DNA of 64,000 nucleotides from Actinomycetes bacterium (GCA_021805205.1 JAJZFV010000047.1:1-64000), one strand, 5' to 3'. Positions 38,380-47,666 are shown, counted from the first letter of the stretch. The notes: a model not told the origin generated them from the letters alone. Translations and numbers: made by a program.

Positions 38380-39393
38380 ATGCTAGAAAACCGTCAGAGG
38401 CTAGTTGGCCGCGTAGTCGCATCGATTGCTGGCCTAATCGTCTTAGTATCACCGCCAGCATTCCAAGTAGCAGCATATGGAGCAACTCAGTCGTCGCTTC
38501 AAGCCCAAGTTGCATCGATAACCTCTCAGATATCGAATCAGAGCGTTCAGATCCACCAATTAGCTGTCAATCGTTCAATCGCCCAGTCGCAATTGGTTAC
38601 CTTGAATGCGCAATTAGCGGGAGAGCAAAAGCAACTCGCTGAAGCTAGTGCCACTGTCAACTCAAAGAGGCAATTGCTAGGTAGGATTGCGATCTCACAG
38701 TATATGAACTTGAATAACGCCTCTTCTGTCTTCTCCGAGCTCTCGATGAGCCAAGCTGAATTCTTGGCTCGAAGTGAGTACGAGAGGGTTATGGGTCTGG
38801 ATGTCTCCTCAGCGATTGCTAGCTATAACGCATCTTTGAAGAACCTTAATCAAAAGCTTGCAGCTACCAAGCGTCTTCAACAGGCTGTAGTCTCGGATGA
38901 AGCTCAAATAGATAACGAGAGTACCTCTCTTAGCCAAACGATTTCAAAAGAGCAGTCGGTCATTTCATCACTAAATGGCCAGATCCAGCAGCTGGTTCAA
39001 CAACAACTAGCACAGCAGTTAGCGGCTGAGGTTAGAGCGCAGAGACCAAAGGCCCAAGTAATCCAATCTCAGGGCACCCCATCTCCTGCTGGCATCTCTC
39101 AAACCCCATCAAATGGAGGTTCGGTTGGAAATTGGGGAGGACACCCAGCGCCAGTTACCGCTGCGGCCTTATCTGCCCTTCGCAACTGTGAGTCGGGCGG
39201 TAACTATCAGGACGATACCGGCAATGGCTACTACGGTGCCTATCAATTCTCAGCTTCGACCTGGCATGCAATGGGATATCCAGGATTGCCCTATCAGGCC
39301 CCTCCCTCGGTGCAAGATCAAGCTGCATCACGCTTAGCCGCTAATGGTTGGTACTCTTGGCCTGAGTGCGCACTGCTGATTGGTCTAAACTAA
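38380..39393 (+). CDS. secreted coiled-coil protein with Rpf/transglycosylase-like domain
   Basis: A secreted peptidoglycan-active protein, 337 aa. It has an N-terminal signal (SIAGLIVLVSPPAFQVAAYG), a long coiled coil (about 35-220: heptad-rich Gln/Ser/Leu helices), a Pro/Ser linker and a C-terminal resuscitation-promoting-factor-like lysozyme domain. That domain reads LRNCESGGNYQDDTGNGYYG then AYQFSASTWHAMGYPG, with the catalytic Glu in CESGG. Coiled-coil plus muralytic domain resembles RipA/PcsB-type or RpfB-like enzymes. GGAAAG precedes the ATG. A role in wall remodelling or resuscitation is inferred. Confidence 0.88.
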   Translation: MLENRQRLVGRVVASIAGLIVLVSPPAFQVAAYGATQSSLQAQVASITSQISNQSVQIHQLAVNRSIAQSQLVTLNAQLAGEQKQLAEASATVNSKRQLLGRIAISQYMNLNNASSVFSELSMSQAEFLARSEYERVMGLDVSSAIASYNASLKNLNQKLAATKRLQQAVVSDEAQIDNESTSLSQTISKEQSVISSLNGQIQQLVQQQLAQQLAAEVRAQRPKAQVIQSQGTPSPAGISQTPSNGGSVGNWGGHPAPVTAAALSALRNCESGGNYQDDTGNGYYGAYQFSASTWHAMGYPGLPYQAPPSVQDQAASRLAANGWYSWPECALLIGLN

Positions 39394-39472
39394 CAAACCT
39401 GCATAGTACTCCCGATAACTTGCATAAGGCTAATTGCCCGCTAGCAAGTCAAAGGACCAAAGGGGGTCATAG

Positions 39473-40207
39473 GTGGCAACTCGAAATATAACGATCATTC
39501 AGTACATCGAAAAGAGTCGTCCGCGAAGGTTTATAGGCGAGGTAGTTGGGACCTTCCTTCTGGTATCAATTGCAATGGCAGCCTCTTTGAGCGATGCTAT
39601 CACTGGCTTTGGTGGTGAACCGGCCCGCCTTCTAGGACCAGGTTTAACTGTAATGGCAGTCATTTTGGCTACTGGTAATATCTCGGGAGCGCACCTCAAT
39701 CCAGTGGTGACACTTGCCTTCTTCCTCCGTGGCGAATTTCCAGCTAAGCGAATTGGGGACTACATCTTTGGACAGTTGATTGGGGGATTAGCTGGAGGTC
39801 TCTTCGTTCGTTTCGCCCTAGCTTCGGGAAAGGTGATAGGCCTTACCCAGATCGGCCATGTCGCGATATGGCAGGCAATTCTGGTCGAGGTAGTCGCTAC
39901 TTTTTTCTTGGTAAGTGTTATCCTCGGCACTGCTTCAGGGTCTCAAAACGTCGGACCCCTCTCGGCACTGGCAGTAGGTGGAACAATTATCGTCGACACC
40001 GTAGTCTTTGCTCCATTTAGCGGAGCATCGATGAATCCGGTGCGCTCCTTGGCGGCTGAGATAGTCGATAATAACTACCTGCACTTCTACATATATTTGA
40101 TTGGCCCTTTGATGGGGTCTCTAATTGCAGTTGGGGTTGCGTACGCTTTAAGGGGCGGTGGCCACGATCCAGTGGCATCTCAAGCAGCTCAAGGGAAGTT
40201 GGAGTAG
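39473..40207 (+). CDS. aquaporin/MIP-family channel with two NPV motifs
   Basis: A six-helix major intrinsic protein, 244 aa, starting at GTG 39473 after a GGGGG ribosome-binding site. The two half-helix signature loops are SGAHLNPVVTLAF (about residue 74) and SGASMNPVRSLAAE (about residue 187). Both have NPV where nearly all aquaporins have NPA. The second loop keeps the selectivity Arg after NPV. An N-terminal cytoplasmic stretch (KSRPRRFIGE) leads into TM1. Water, small neutral solutes or even ions or acids could be carried. A strong terminator lies 279 bp downstream. Confidence 0.9.
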   Translation: MATRNITIIQYIEKSRPRRFIGEVVGTFLLVSIAMAASLSDAITGFGGEPARLLGPGLTVMAVILATGNISGAHLNPVVTLAFFLRGEFPAKRIGDYIFGQLIGGLAGGLFVRFALASGKVIGLTQIGHVAIWQAILVEVVATFFLVSVILGTASGSQNVGPLSALAVGGTIIVDTVVFAPFSGASMNPVRSLAAEIVDNNYLHFYIYLIGPLMGSLIAVGVAYALRGGGHDPVASQAAQGKLE

Positions 40208-40485
40208 CGCCAGCAATTCTGCTCACCAGACGACTTTCTTTTAATCATCAATGCCAATGCCGATATCGACCCTTCTTGATCGATGTCTTGGAGTGACGAT
40301 TGCTGGCTGGAAGATAGCGAAGTAAGCCCATCTTCTCACCTAAGTCGGTAACGCCTCGGTAAAGCTACAGTGACACGGTTGGCACCGCTAAGAACCGAAT
40401 AAGAGGATATCTTCATCAGCGCTTTTACTCGAGGGGTTATGGATCGTTGCGAAGTGTTTTGCACGTCGCCTTCGCTAAATTCGCA

Positions 40486-40520
40486 AAAGGACGTGTCTCA
40501 ATAGGAGACACGTCCTTTTT
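40486..40520. terminator. bidirectional factor-independent terminator
   Basis: Arms AAAGGACGTGTCTC and GAGACACGTCCTTT (14 bp perfect) with a 5-nt loop, followed by TT on the plus strand and by TTTT on the minus strand. It sits between the convergent aquaporin and acyl-CoA dehydrogenase genes and can serve both. Confidence 0.9.
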
Positions 40521-40563
40521 CTTGGCAGGAGGAGTAATTTGCTGATATGACAGTTTGACTATC

Positions 40564-41781
40564 TTAGTATGAGCGCGGCAGCCCCAGATCGTGCTCTGCT
40601 ACGAAATTTAGGACCATCTCATTGTTGATAGGAGCAGTCTTAGAGAGCCTTGCCCCAGCTAAAAATTGAATTAGGAGGTTCTCTTCGACAAATCCACTAC
40701 CTCCAAAGGTTTGGATTGCTCGATCCGCTGCGTCAAAGCAGGTCTCTGAGGCGAGGTACTTGGCCATGTTGGCAAGGGTGCCAACCCTCTGAGGTGGAGC
40801 ACCCTTATCGTAGAGGGCGGCAGCCTCATAAAAGAGAAGGCGGGCCGCCTCTTGGGTGGTGCGAAGCTTAGCTAGTGGGTGAGATACACCTTGGTACGAA
40901 CCGATCGGTCGATCGCCGAAGACCACCCTCTCCTTTGAGTAGTCGACGGCTTTGGAGATGAAGTAGTCGCACATCCCAACCGAGAAGGATGCGCCTAGGA
41001 TCCTCTCTGGGTTGAGTGCCATAAAGAGAATCCTCGCTCCTTGATCTACCTCTCCCACCACGTCGCTCTCGGGTACGAATAGGTCGTCGAAGTAGAGTTG
41101 AAACTGAGAAAAGCCCTCGATCCCAGCTGTATTCATCTTGTTCTTATTTAGAGCTGGATCCTTGGGGTCAACCAAGAAGAGAGTTAGGCCGAAGGACTTA
41201 GGAAGGTTCTTCTCTTTAATCTCTTCTCGAGATGTAGTTCGGGCCACTACCAAGATTCGGTTAGCGCGATCGATACCGGTGATCCAAGCCTTCTCACCTC
41301 GCAGGCGAAAGCCACCCTCGGCCTTATGGGCGCGGAGGCTCATATTGAATGAGTTAGTTCCAGCGCCAGGTTCGGTGATGGCAAAGGCCATATGGTAGTT
41401 TCCAGTAGCAACCTTAGGGAGTATCTCTCTCTTTTGCTCCTGGGTGCCACCTGCGATGATAGCCAAAGTATCCATAGTGGTTAGGAGGGCGAGAGTGTTC
41501 TCGAGGCCATAAGCGGCAAAACGCTCCATCGCTAGTGCCATTGAGAGTAGGCCGACATTTGAACCGCCGTACTCTTCGGGGATTAAAGCCCCGTATAGGC
41601 CAAGTTCGCCCATCGCCTCTAGAAGTTCGTCTGGGTAGTAGTGGTTTGTTGCGAGCTCCATCAACATCTTCTCTTTTCGATCACCGAGGTGATCGAGGTA
41701 ACCATCTACAGCCTCACAGATGGCTATGTGCTCTTCTGTAAAGAAAGTCGCTGATGTTGTAGCGCTACTTCGCCCCTTCAT
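40564..41781 (-). CDS. acyl-CoA dehydrogenase
   Basis: A 405-aa flavin-dependent acyl-CoA dehydrogenase of normal length. Signatures are MAFAITEPGAGTNSFNMSLR, GEKAWITGIDRAN and the C-terminal AIQTFGGSGFVEE, with the usual QTFGG flavin contact and a Glu in EEN near the active-site base position. Substrate chain length cannot be told. The ATG directly abuts the TAA of the ArdC-like gene (TAAATG), so the two are co-transcribed. An N-terminal MKGRSSATTSATFF tail precedes the first helix. Confidence 0.9.
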   Translation of the reverse strand: MKGRSSATTSATFFTEEHIAICEAVDGYLDHLGDRKEKMLMELATNHYYPDELLEAMGELGLYGALIPEEYGGSNVGLLSMALAMERFAAYGLENTLALLTTMDTLAIIAGGTQEQKREILPKVATGNYHMAFAITEPGAGTNSFNMSLRAHKAEGGFRLRGEKAWITGIDRANRILVVARTTSREEIKEKNLPKSFGLTLFLVDPKDPALNKNKMNTAGIEGFSQFQLYFDDLFVPESDVVGEVDQGARILFMALNPERILGASFSVGMCDYFISKAVDYSKERVVFGDRPIGSYQGVSHPLAKLRTTQEAARLLFYEAAALYDKGAPPQRVGTLANMAKYLASETCFDAADRAIQTFGGSGFVEENLLIQFLAGARLSKTAPINNEMVLNFVAEHDLGLPRSY

Positions 41782-42705
41782 TTAAATCCCCCAGATTCCT
41801 GATCCAGTTGAAGCAACTAGGTCCTTTCTTGAAGATATCGCACTTGTCCCTCTGAAATGTCTCATTTGGTACTTCCATGGAATTTCAAAGGAGACGACTC
41901 GTCCTAGCATCTGTACTTCAATGGCACGAACCGTATCCCTAAGAGTCGTCTGAACCCTCTCGGCTACTTGGAAGACTGAGCGTAGATCTCCTTGAGACCA
42001 ACTTGCGATGTAGGGGAATGAGTATTCACCGCTATCGATTCCAAAGTGGGCTAGGAGTAGGTGACACAGCGTCTCGGCCTCGATCTCGGCGATGTATCGA
42101 TCCACCCTTGCTCCGTTTGAGTGCATTATGGTATGCGCTAGTTCGTGGGCCAAGGTCTTTAGTCGCTGCGGTGGTAGGAGTTCGTTATTGATTATCACCT
42201 TGTTCATTGAAAAGTCAGTTAATCCATTAGCCCCTTCGATATGTTCTAATGAAAGTCGAAAGCCGTGATCGGCTATTTGGCTCGATATGGCATGATATAG
42301 GTCATCGCGGTAGGCACTTGGGGCAGTGATAGTCAAAGGCTTTGGTACGTCGAACTCTTCTCCGTCGGTCTGTTCAAGATCAAAGACGTAAACCCACTTG
42401 AAGTATGAGACCTCTTTTCTCTCTCCCTCGTGTTTAGACTCCTTGAAGATTGGCGCCAAAATTGCATACCCCTCCTCTCCCTTCTTTACGTACCTTCCAA
42501 TCTTCTTCCAATTGTGGTATCCCGCTAGCGAAGTGACGGTCTTTCCGCGTCTAGAGGCCTGCATCGAAATCAAAAGTGCATTACGTGGAGAGAAGTTATT
42601 GAGCAGCGATGCCGCTACTGATATTCGAACCCAGTCAACCCCAGTTACGATCTCCGAGACCTCGTTCTTTAGGCGATCAATGATTTTGTCGTAGGTGCTT
42701 TCCAT
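41782..42705 (-). CDS. ArdC-like antirestriction/metallopeptidase protein
   Basis: A two-domain protein, 307 aa from ATG 42705 with GGAG five bases upstream; the ORF-track start at 42798 adds 31 residues without family support. The N-terminal domain (about 5-120) is an ArdC/DUF1738-like ssDNA-binding domain: SPRNALLISMQ, AGYHNWKKIGRYVKKGEEGY then AILAPIF. A zinc metallopeptidase domain follows with LAHELAHTIMH (HExxH) and a downstream EIEAET as third-ligand region. ArdC proteins on plasmids protect incoming DNA from restriction. Here it is chromosomal and coupled to an acyl-CoA dehydrogenase, so its role is uncertain and it may mark past mobile DNA. Confidence 0.82.
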   Translation of the reverse strand: MESTYDKIIDRLKNEVSEIVTGVDWVRISVAASLLNNFSPRNALLISMQASRRGKTVTSLAGYHNWKKIGRYVKKGEEGYAILAPIFKESKHEGERKEVSYFKWVYVFDLEQTDGEEFDVPKPLTITAPSAYRDDLYHAISSQIADHGFRLSLEHIEGANGLTDFSMNKVIINNELLPPQRLKTLAHELAHTIMHSNGARVDRYIAEIEAETLCHLLLAHFGIDSGEYSFPYIASWSQGDLRSVFQVAERVQTTLRDTVRAIEVQMLGRVVSFEIPWKYQMRHFRGTSAISSRKDLVASTGSGIWGI

Positions 42706-43364
42706 CTCATCTCCAGCTCTTTTGCGATCTCTACTCAAAGAGGCTGTTGCGATACTGGCCTCTCTTTGGCTAGTTGGGAAAGTGCTAAAGGGAGGCAAAA
42801 GAGGCTTCAGGTATGCTGTGCAATGGGAGCAATTAGTACAGGGCCTGATTTAGGTCAAGTTGCGAAGAGGACTTCTACCCCAAGTTGCACCACTAACTTG
42901 CGCATTTGGCAGCGCTCTTTCCCTGAAATAGGCGGGTAGGTTTTGCGACTTGGAGAATTCAACTTTGAGGTCTATGCAAAGAGGTAACTACGAATTGCTC
43001 GGCAAATATCTAGGTGGTTGGACTTTTTTTTCGCTATTTCCGCACCCGCCGTTTGATGACCTTTGCGATCTAGAGTTATCCTAACCACGACACTACAATA
43101 CTTTAGACCGTGGATGATCGAAATAGGCATTATGCAATTCTCGTTAGCAATGCCAAGCAGTGGTAGATCTCGAGGCGGAGCACTAGTTCAATTTGTTCAC
43201 TGGATCATCTAGGGCACGTTAGGTAACTTGGCAGTTGAGGTTTTTTGACAGTGTCAAGCCGAAGTCATCCTTTATAGATATCTTAATCGGGCCAATGAAG
43301 ATCGCCCGATAACGCCCACTCGATACCTCAAACCAGATAGACCAATCAAGTTCAGTTAAAATCA
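42706..43364. other. intergenic, no gene seen
   Basis: About 650 bp between the ArdC-like gene and the PPOX gene terminator. The small minus ORF at 43219-43401 has no family resemblance. No repeat or RNA gene was recognised. Confidence 0.4.
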
Positions 43365-43399
43365 GAAGCCCCATGATTGACCTGGGTATCTGGGGCTTC
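43365..43399 (-). terminator. terminator of the PPOX gene
   Basis: Arms GAAGCCCCA and TGGGGCTTC (9 bp) with a 17-nt loop lie 47 bp past the PPOX stop on the minus strand and are followed by TGATTTTAAC. On the plus strand ATTTATTTATT follows, so it may act both ways. Confidence 0.55.
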
Positions 43400-43445
43400 A
43401 TTTATTTATTGGTAATTTTCTGCCGCATATAGTTGCAGCGATGAC

Positions 43446-43829
43446 TTAGGCTCCCGCGCGAGAGGTTGGTGTGATTTTTACTATTACCCGCTCCTCGCCC
43501 TCTTGGAGGTAGGGGTACTCATCGACTCCTAGGTACTTCTTTGCGAGCTTATTAATATGTTCGTTTGCACCCTCTTCAATCAATTCCGCAGTTCCGGTAA
43601 CACTTACCCAGCGGAACGGGTTTTTGCTGTCGACGACGCAGATCGAGACGTTGGGATCGGCTGCGATCAGCTTTTGCTTGATACGCCCCTTTGAGGTGTT
43701 GAAGATTACAGCGGCGCCGTCGGTATCTACCCATACCGGTGTAAGCTGTGCCCCCTTGTCGCTGCGATTTGCAGCAATGATGCCAATCTGTGGCTCATTA
43801 ATAAGTTCAATGTCACCTTCGGTTAGCAA
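43446..43829 (-). CDS. PPOX-class F420-dependent oxidoreductase
   Basis: A 127-aa split-barrel flavin/F420-binding protein. The pattern IGIIAANRSDKGAQLTPVWV, AAVIFNTSKGRIKQKLIAAD and FRWVSVTGTAELIEE is that of small F420-dependent PPOX enzymes common in Actinobacteria. TTG 43829 is the start, with GGGAG five to six bases upstream. The substrate is unknown; members reduce quinones, biliverdin or aflatoxin-like compounds with F420H2. It is monocistronic, with a terminator hairpin downstream. Confidence 0.85.
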   Translation of the reverse strand: MLTEGDIELINEPQIGIIAANRSDKGAQLTPVWVDTDGAAVIFNTSKGRIKQKLIAADPNVSICVVDSKNPFRWVSVTGTAELIEEGANEHINKLAKKYLGVDEYPYLQEGEERVIVKITPTSRAGA

Positions 43830-44029
43830 CTGATCTCCCCTGTCTCTTTATTTCTGGATTCGTGTATTAGTAATAGCATGCAAAGGTTAACTATTCCTAA
43901 CTATCTCCAAGTTATTCAAATTATTTTGGTATAAGTTTCACTGGCTTTTAAAGATCAATGGCTTAGAGAGGAGGATCTCTAAGCCATTGTCTGCGTAACC
44001 AACGTCGCGGAGGGGGATATCTCTGCGCG

Positions 44030-44779
44030 CTAGTAGACCGATGAGACTATTGGTGTGGAGGTGGGGGCGGGACTTCCACCCATTGGTTCTTGGGTTACAG
44101 CTATCTGGGCAAAGCCGGCATCTGATGGAAGTGAGAATGAAACCCCCTTTATATGCGATCCAAAGACCATGATTGAGACCATGCCATTGCCCCTAATTCC
44201 CCATACTTGGTAGCTCTTTTGCCCATTCAACGGAGGTAGATCCCCTCCGGTTATATAGGCCTTACCGTCCTTGGTGATCACTATGTCGAGGCTGTACTTA
44301 TTAGAAGCACTGGTGAGATGAAGCATCTTAGAACCTGGGCTCGCAATTGCATTTGCTAGGATCTGAGACTCCATCGCAGCGTTGTTTTTGACGAATGAGG
44401 CCTTCGACGAGTTCATACCTATGGCAGTTGCCGTGGAAATGAAGGCCACAACAAGTGCTATGGCGGCGACCGCACTCGATGGCCTAAGCCAAATCGAACC
44501 GCGCCGTCTGGTTGAGATGTCTACTATCGAGCCACCCGTCTCATCAACACTCTTTGGCGCGATCTGACTTTCAATCTTGGCCCACAAGGTGTCGTGCTTG
44601 TCCACTTGTGCAGTTGGTGCAACCTCAGCTAAGGCTTCGTGGAAGCTAGCTACTTCATTAGCGCAGTTATCACAGCTTGCTAGGTGCTCTTCCATCAGAG
44701 ATGTCTCTTCTTCACCTAGGGCATCAATTGCGTAAGGGGCGACCAGTTCCTCGTAAATGTTGTGGTCAGTGGCTGTCAT
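44030..44779 (-). CDS. anti-sigma factor (zinc-binding, RskA-like)
   Basis: A membrane anti-sigma factor, 249 aa from ATG 44779, which overlaps the sigma stop by 14 nt (ATGACAGCCACTGA). The N-terminal zinc anti-sigma domain has the HLASCDNC motif (H..C..C) near residue 35. One TM helix follows (AVAAIALVVAFISTATAIG, about residue 105-125), then an extracytoplasmic RskA-type domain (GGDLPPLNGQKSYQVWGIRG; VTQEPMGGSPAPTSTP). The longer ORF from 44866 runs inside the sigma gene. It should hold the ECF sigma factor inactive until a signal outside the membrane releases it. Confidence 0.88.
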   Translation of the reverse strand: MTATDHNIYEELVAPYAIDALGEEETSLMEEHLASCDNCANEVASFHEALAEVAPTAQVDKHDTLWAKIESQIAPKSVDETGGSIVDISTRRRGSIWLRPSSAVAAIALVVAFISTATAIGMNSSKASFVKNNAAMESQILANAIASPGSKMLHLTSASNKYSLDIVITKDGKAYITGGDLPPLNGQKSYQVWGIRGNGMVSIMVFGSHIKGVSFSLPSDAGFAQIAVTQEPMGGSPAPTSTPIVSSVY

Positions 44780-45392
44780 CCTGAACCCCATCTCGACTCT
44801 TTTCTCTCTCCAACGTCTCTTTAATCTTTCGGAGCCCAGTGCGTATTCGGCTTTTGATAGTTCCATCTGGTTCGCGAAGTATCTTCGCTACCTCGGTATA
44901 GGTGTAACCGTGGAAGTAGGCTAACTCGATCGCCATCCGCTCTGCCTCGGTTAAATTAGCTAGTGCTATCAAGATCGATCGCATCTGAACTTGGTCGACG
45001 ACCATGTCTTCAAAGCGTGTCGACTCGTTCTCCTTGAAGGAGGCGACCTTTTCTTGGCGTTTGGTGCGGGCTACTTCGCTTCGAACTAAGTCGATCGCCC
45101 TTCGGTGAGTCTGCACTAGCAAAAAAGCTTTGAGGCTACCTCTGGTCGAGTCGAATTTTTCAGGTTCGTTCCAGAGCTTTACTATTACCTCTTGAACTAC
45201 CTCTTCGGCTAACTGCTGTGACTTGGTCACCTTGGCGGCGGTGGCCACCAATATAGCCCCGGTTCGCCGATATACCTCAGCTAGGGCGTTCTGGTTCCTA
45301 TTAGATACTTCATCCACCAATTCCTTGTCGTCAAGGTTTGCTAGTTGAGCTATCTCCTTATTCGCATTCGGTATCGGCGTTATTCGAGCCAT
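44766..45392 (-). CDS. ECF sigma factor (SigK-like)
   Basis: An extracytoplasmic-function sigma-70 factor, 208 aa. Region 2 is LAEEVVQEVIVKLWNEPEKF then DSTRGSLKAFLLVQTHRRAID. Region 4 is LTEAERMAIELAYFHGYTYT then EVAKILREPDGTIKSRIRTG. The layout with an RskA-type anti-sigma partner resembles SigK/RskA. GGAAGGA precedes the ATG. It is divergent from a cupredoxin/ferritin-like gene set that may be its target; the -35/-10 elements for this sigma could not be matched with confidence. Confidence 0.9.
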   Translation of the reverse strand: MARITPIPNANKEIAQLANLDDKELVDEVSNRNQNALAEVYRRTGAILVATAAKVTKSQQLAEEVVQEVIVKLWNEPEKFDSTRGSLKAFLLVQTHRRAIDLVRSEVARTKRQEKVASFKENESTRFEDMVVDQVQMRSILIALANLTEAERMAIELAYFHGYTYTEVAKILREPDGTIKSRIRTGLRKIKETLEREKSRDGVQDDSH

Positions 45393-45588
45393 TCAAATCC
45401 TTCCAGATGACTCCTATGTGGCACGCACTACAACATGACCCAATTGTCATATTATGCCCGCCGCTTTACTCTCCCTTGTCAAAGGGGACTTTCAGAGACA
45501 TTTACATAAATCTTAATCCGAATCACATCGGCGTAATCGAATAAGTGCCGTTGATGATACGAAATCGAATACGTGAAAGGAGTCGTAG

Positions 45589-45981
45589 ATGAACAAGCGA
45601 CTAGCACTTGGAGTAATCGTTGGATCCCTTAGTCTAGGTGCCTGTGGAACCACATCTACCTCATCGTCGGCAACGACGGCTTCCAGCGCCCCCAAAGCTT
45701 CCAGCACCGCTGCACCCCAAGTCGTCGATGTCACGATTCACAACTTTGCATTTTCGCCATCGACGATCACCGTTGCCGCTGGCGGTGAGATAAAGGTGAC
45801 AAATAATGACACAGTCATTCACACCTTTACTGCAACGAATAACTCGTTCAACACCGGCAATATCCTTCCTGGCCAGACTGTGACTGTAAAGGTTGGAAGT
45901 AGCTCAAGCGGTATAACCGAGAATGCCCTGTGCACCATCCATCAGTACATGACTGCGACCGTACACGTCGTAGCAGCTTGA
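45589..45981 (+). CDS. lipoprotein cupredoxin (type 1 copper protein)
   Basis: A small exported blue-copper-like protein, 130 aa. It has a lipoprotein signal with lipobox LGACG, a Ser/Thr/Ala-rich spacer (about 22-45) and a plastocyanin-type domain. The copper ligands can be read: His in VIHTFTA, then Cys, His and Met in LCTIHQYMTATVHV. AAAGGAG precedes the ATG. It is likely an electron carrier at the outer face of the membrane. Iron-oxidising acidophiles use such proteins, but that role is inference. The ferritin-like gene follows 8 nt later in the same operon. Confidence 0.92.
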   Translation: MNKRLALGVIVGSLSLGACGTTSTSSSATTASSAPKASSTAAPQVVDVTIHNFAFSPSTITVAAGGEIKVTNNDTVIHTFTATNNSFNTGNILPGQTVTVKVGSSSSGITENALCTIHQYMTATVHVVAA

Positions 45982-45989
45982 GTAAGTAA

Positions 45990-46859
45990 ATGCAATCAAA
46001 GGAGATAACTGTGCACATAGACGACTATGCGTTGAATGCACTCATCGAGGAGTCAGCCGATCTTCATTCAGACTCAATGAAGTCAATGGATGAGGCGGTC
46101 GACGAGACGATCGAGTTGGGCCACGAGTTGAGTGGTATCGAAAAGATGGAGAGAGAGGCCTTCGCAAGCGAGCAGATCTCAACCATTCGAAAGAGCGCCT
46201 TTAGCATGGGAGCCCTGGGAGCTCTCGGAGTTGGTGCAGCCCTGGTTGGAGTCCTTTCGACCCCCGCCTTTGCAGCTACCAATCCCGATGTTCAAATCCT
46301 TCAGACCGCAGCTTCGATAGAGGCTCTGGCTGTTGCAACATATAATGTCGCCCTTGGCCTACCCTTTATCGGTGGTTCAACTGCTAATGCAACCGTAACC
46401 GCCTTTGTCAAGATGACTGTAGCGCAGCATCAGCAGCACTTGGCCGCCTTCAACGCCGCCGTCAAGGGACTCGGAGGTCAAGCCCAGACGAGTCCAGACC
46501 CGGTACTGCTACAAGTGGTGAACAATGCTAAGCCAACTTTGACTACGCCGCTCGCAGTGGTGAATCTAGCCCTCGAGCTAGAGCAAGGTGCAGCTGAGAC
46601 CTACGTCAAGGACGTAGCGATGTTTAGCTCCTCTGCAAAGTCGGCTCGTGCAACCACGGCCTCCATAATGGGTGTAGAGGCACAGCACGCCTCGGTCTTA
46701 CGGGCGGTAGCAGCTCTCCTACAGGCGAATGCTCCGCAATTGATCGCACTTTCGCCAACCGTCGTTTCACAACTTCCGGCCGCTGCCGGATCCGTGGGAT
46801 TCCCTGCAAGTTTCTTCCCAACGGATCAGGCTCGACCGGCTACAGAAGGAGCTATGTAA
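45990..46859 (+). CDS. exported ferritin-like domain protein 1
   Basis: A 289-aa protein with about 75 cytoplasmic residues, then a signal/anchor segment (SMGALGALGVGAALVGVLST) ending AFA-AT, then a ferritin-like four-helix domain (PF13668 type). Helix motifs with possible metal ligands are LEQGAAETYVKD and GVEAQHASVLRAV. The preceding AQHQQHLAAFNAAV matches the family. The N-terminal part is rich in Glu/Asp/Ser and may bind a partner inside the cell. It is directly followed by a paralogue. Function is unknown; members occur in desiccation/stress or iron contexts. Confidence 0.8.
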   Translation: MQSKEITVHIDDYALNALIEESADLHSDSMKSMDEAVDETIELGHELSGIEKMEREAFASEQISTIRKSAFSMGALGALGVGAALVGVLSTPAFAATNPDVQILQTAASIEALAVATYNVALGLPFIGGSTANATVTAFVKMTVAQHQQHLAAFNAAVKGLGGQAQTSPDPVLLQVVNNAKPTLTTPLAVVNLALELEQGAAETYVKDVAMFSSSAKSARATTASIMGVEAQHASVLRAVAALLQANAPQLIALSPTVVSQLPAAAGSVGFPASFFPTDQARPATEGAM

Positions 46860-47666
46860 ATGATAAAGCATAATCGACTTGATATTTCAAATTCCGAGCT
46901 TCAAAGTGCGGTCGATGACCTTAAAGATCGTCACTTCGATGAGGCGCTACCCAATATGAAGGCTGCAATTGCTAGTTGGGTAGAGGAGAATCGTGACGAA
47001 GAGGTGCTTTCAAAGCGCTTTGAAAGGTCGATGGATCGACGTAAATTTCTCTTCGGTATCGGCGGTACAGTACTCGGTGGAGCTGCCCTAGCAGCTTGTG
47101 GTTCGGGTGCTGCGGCCTCTTCGACCTCGACTACGGTTGCAGCGACGACTTCGACGACCTCTGCGGCACAGATGCAGCTATCTTCGGATCTAAAGATTGC
47201 GGGGGTCGCGGCATCGCTTGAAAACCTCGGTGTTTACGCATACAATGCCGGTATCACCGCTGCTCAAGCCGGCAAGCTTGGTACGGTTCCGCCAGCGGTA
47301 GTCACCTTTGCTCAGACCGCTATGGCCCAGCATAAGGATCACGCGGCTGCTTGGAATGCGGTACTTACTGGAGCGGGAAAGCCAGCCATCACTGCCACCG
47401 ATGCAACCTTGACTCCTACTGTAAACTCCCTCTTTGCCAAGGTGACGGACGTTACAGGCCTAGCTAACCTCGCACTCCAGATAGAAGATATCGCAGCGGC
47501 TACCTACCTCTCTGCTATTAGCCAGCTTTATAGCGATAAAGCTGTCGCCGCAGCGGCTACGATCCAGCCAGTTGAGATGCAGCACGCTGCAATTCTGAAC
47601 TACGTCCTGGGACAATATCCAGTACCTCAGGCATTTGCGACTATCACAAATGCTGCTAAGGGTTAG
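46860..47666 (+). CDS. exported ferritin-like domain protein 2 (Tat-type signal)
   Basis: A paralogue of the preceding gene, 268 aa, starting right at its stop codon. After about 55 charged residues comes a twin-arginine-like signal with lipobox (DRRKFLFGIGGTVLGGAALA, then ACG), so a Tat-exported lipoprotein with an unusually long N-region is possible. A Ser/Thr/Ala linker and a ferritin-like domain follow (MAQHKDHAAAWNAVL; LQIEDIAAATYLSAI; EMQHAAILNYVLG). A strong terminator lies 57 bp downstream, closing the cupredoxin-ferritin-ferritin operon. Confidence 0.8.
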   Translation: MIKHNRLDISNSELQSAVDDLKDRHFDEALPNMKAAIASWVEENRDEEVLSKRFERSMDRRKFLFGIGGTVLGGAALAACGSGAAASSTSTTVAATTSTTSAAQMQLSSDLKIAGVAASLENLGVYAYNAGITAAQAGKLGTVPPAVVTFAQTAMAQHKDHAAAWNAVLTGAGKPAITATDATLTPTVNSLFAKVTDVTGLANLALQIEDIAAATYLSAISQLYSDKAVAAAATIQPVEMQHAAILNYVLGQYPVPQAFATITNAAKG

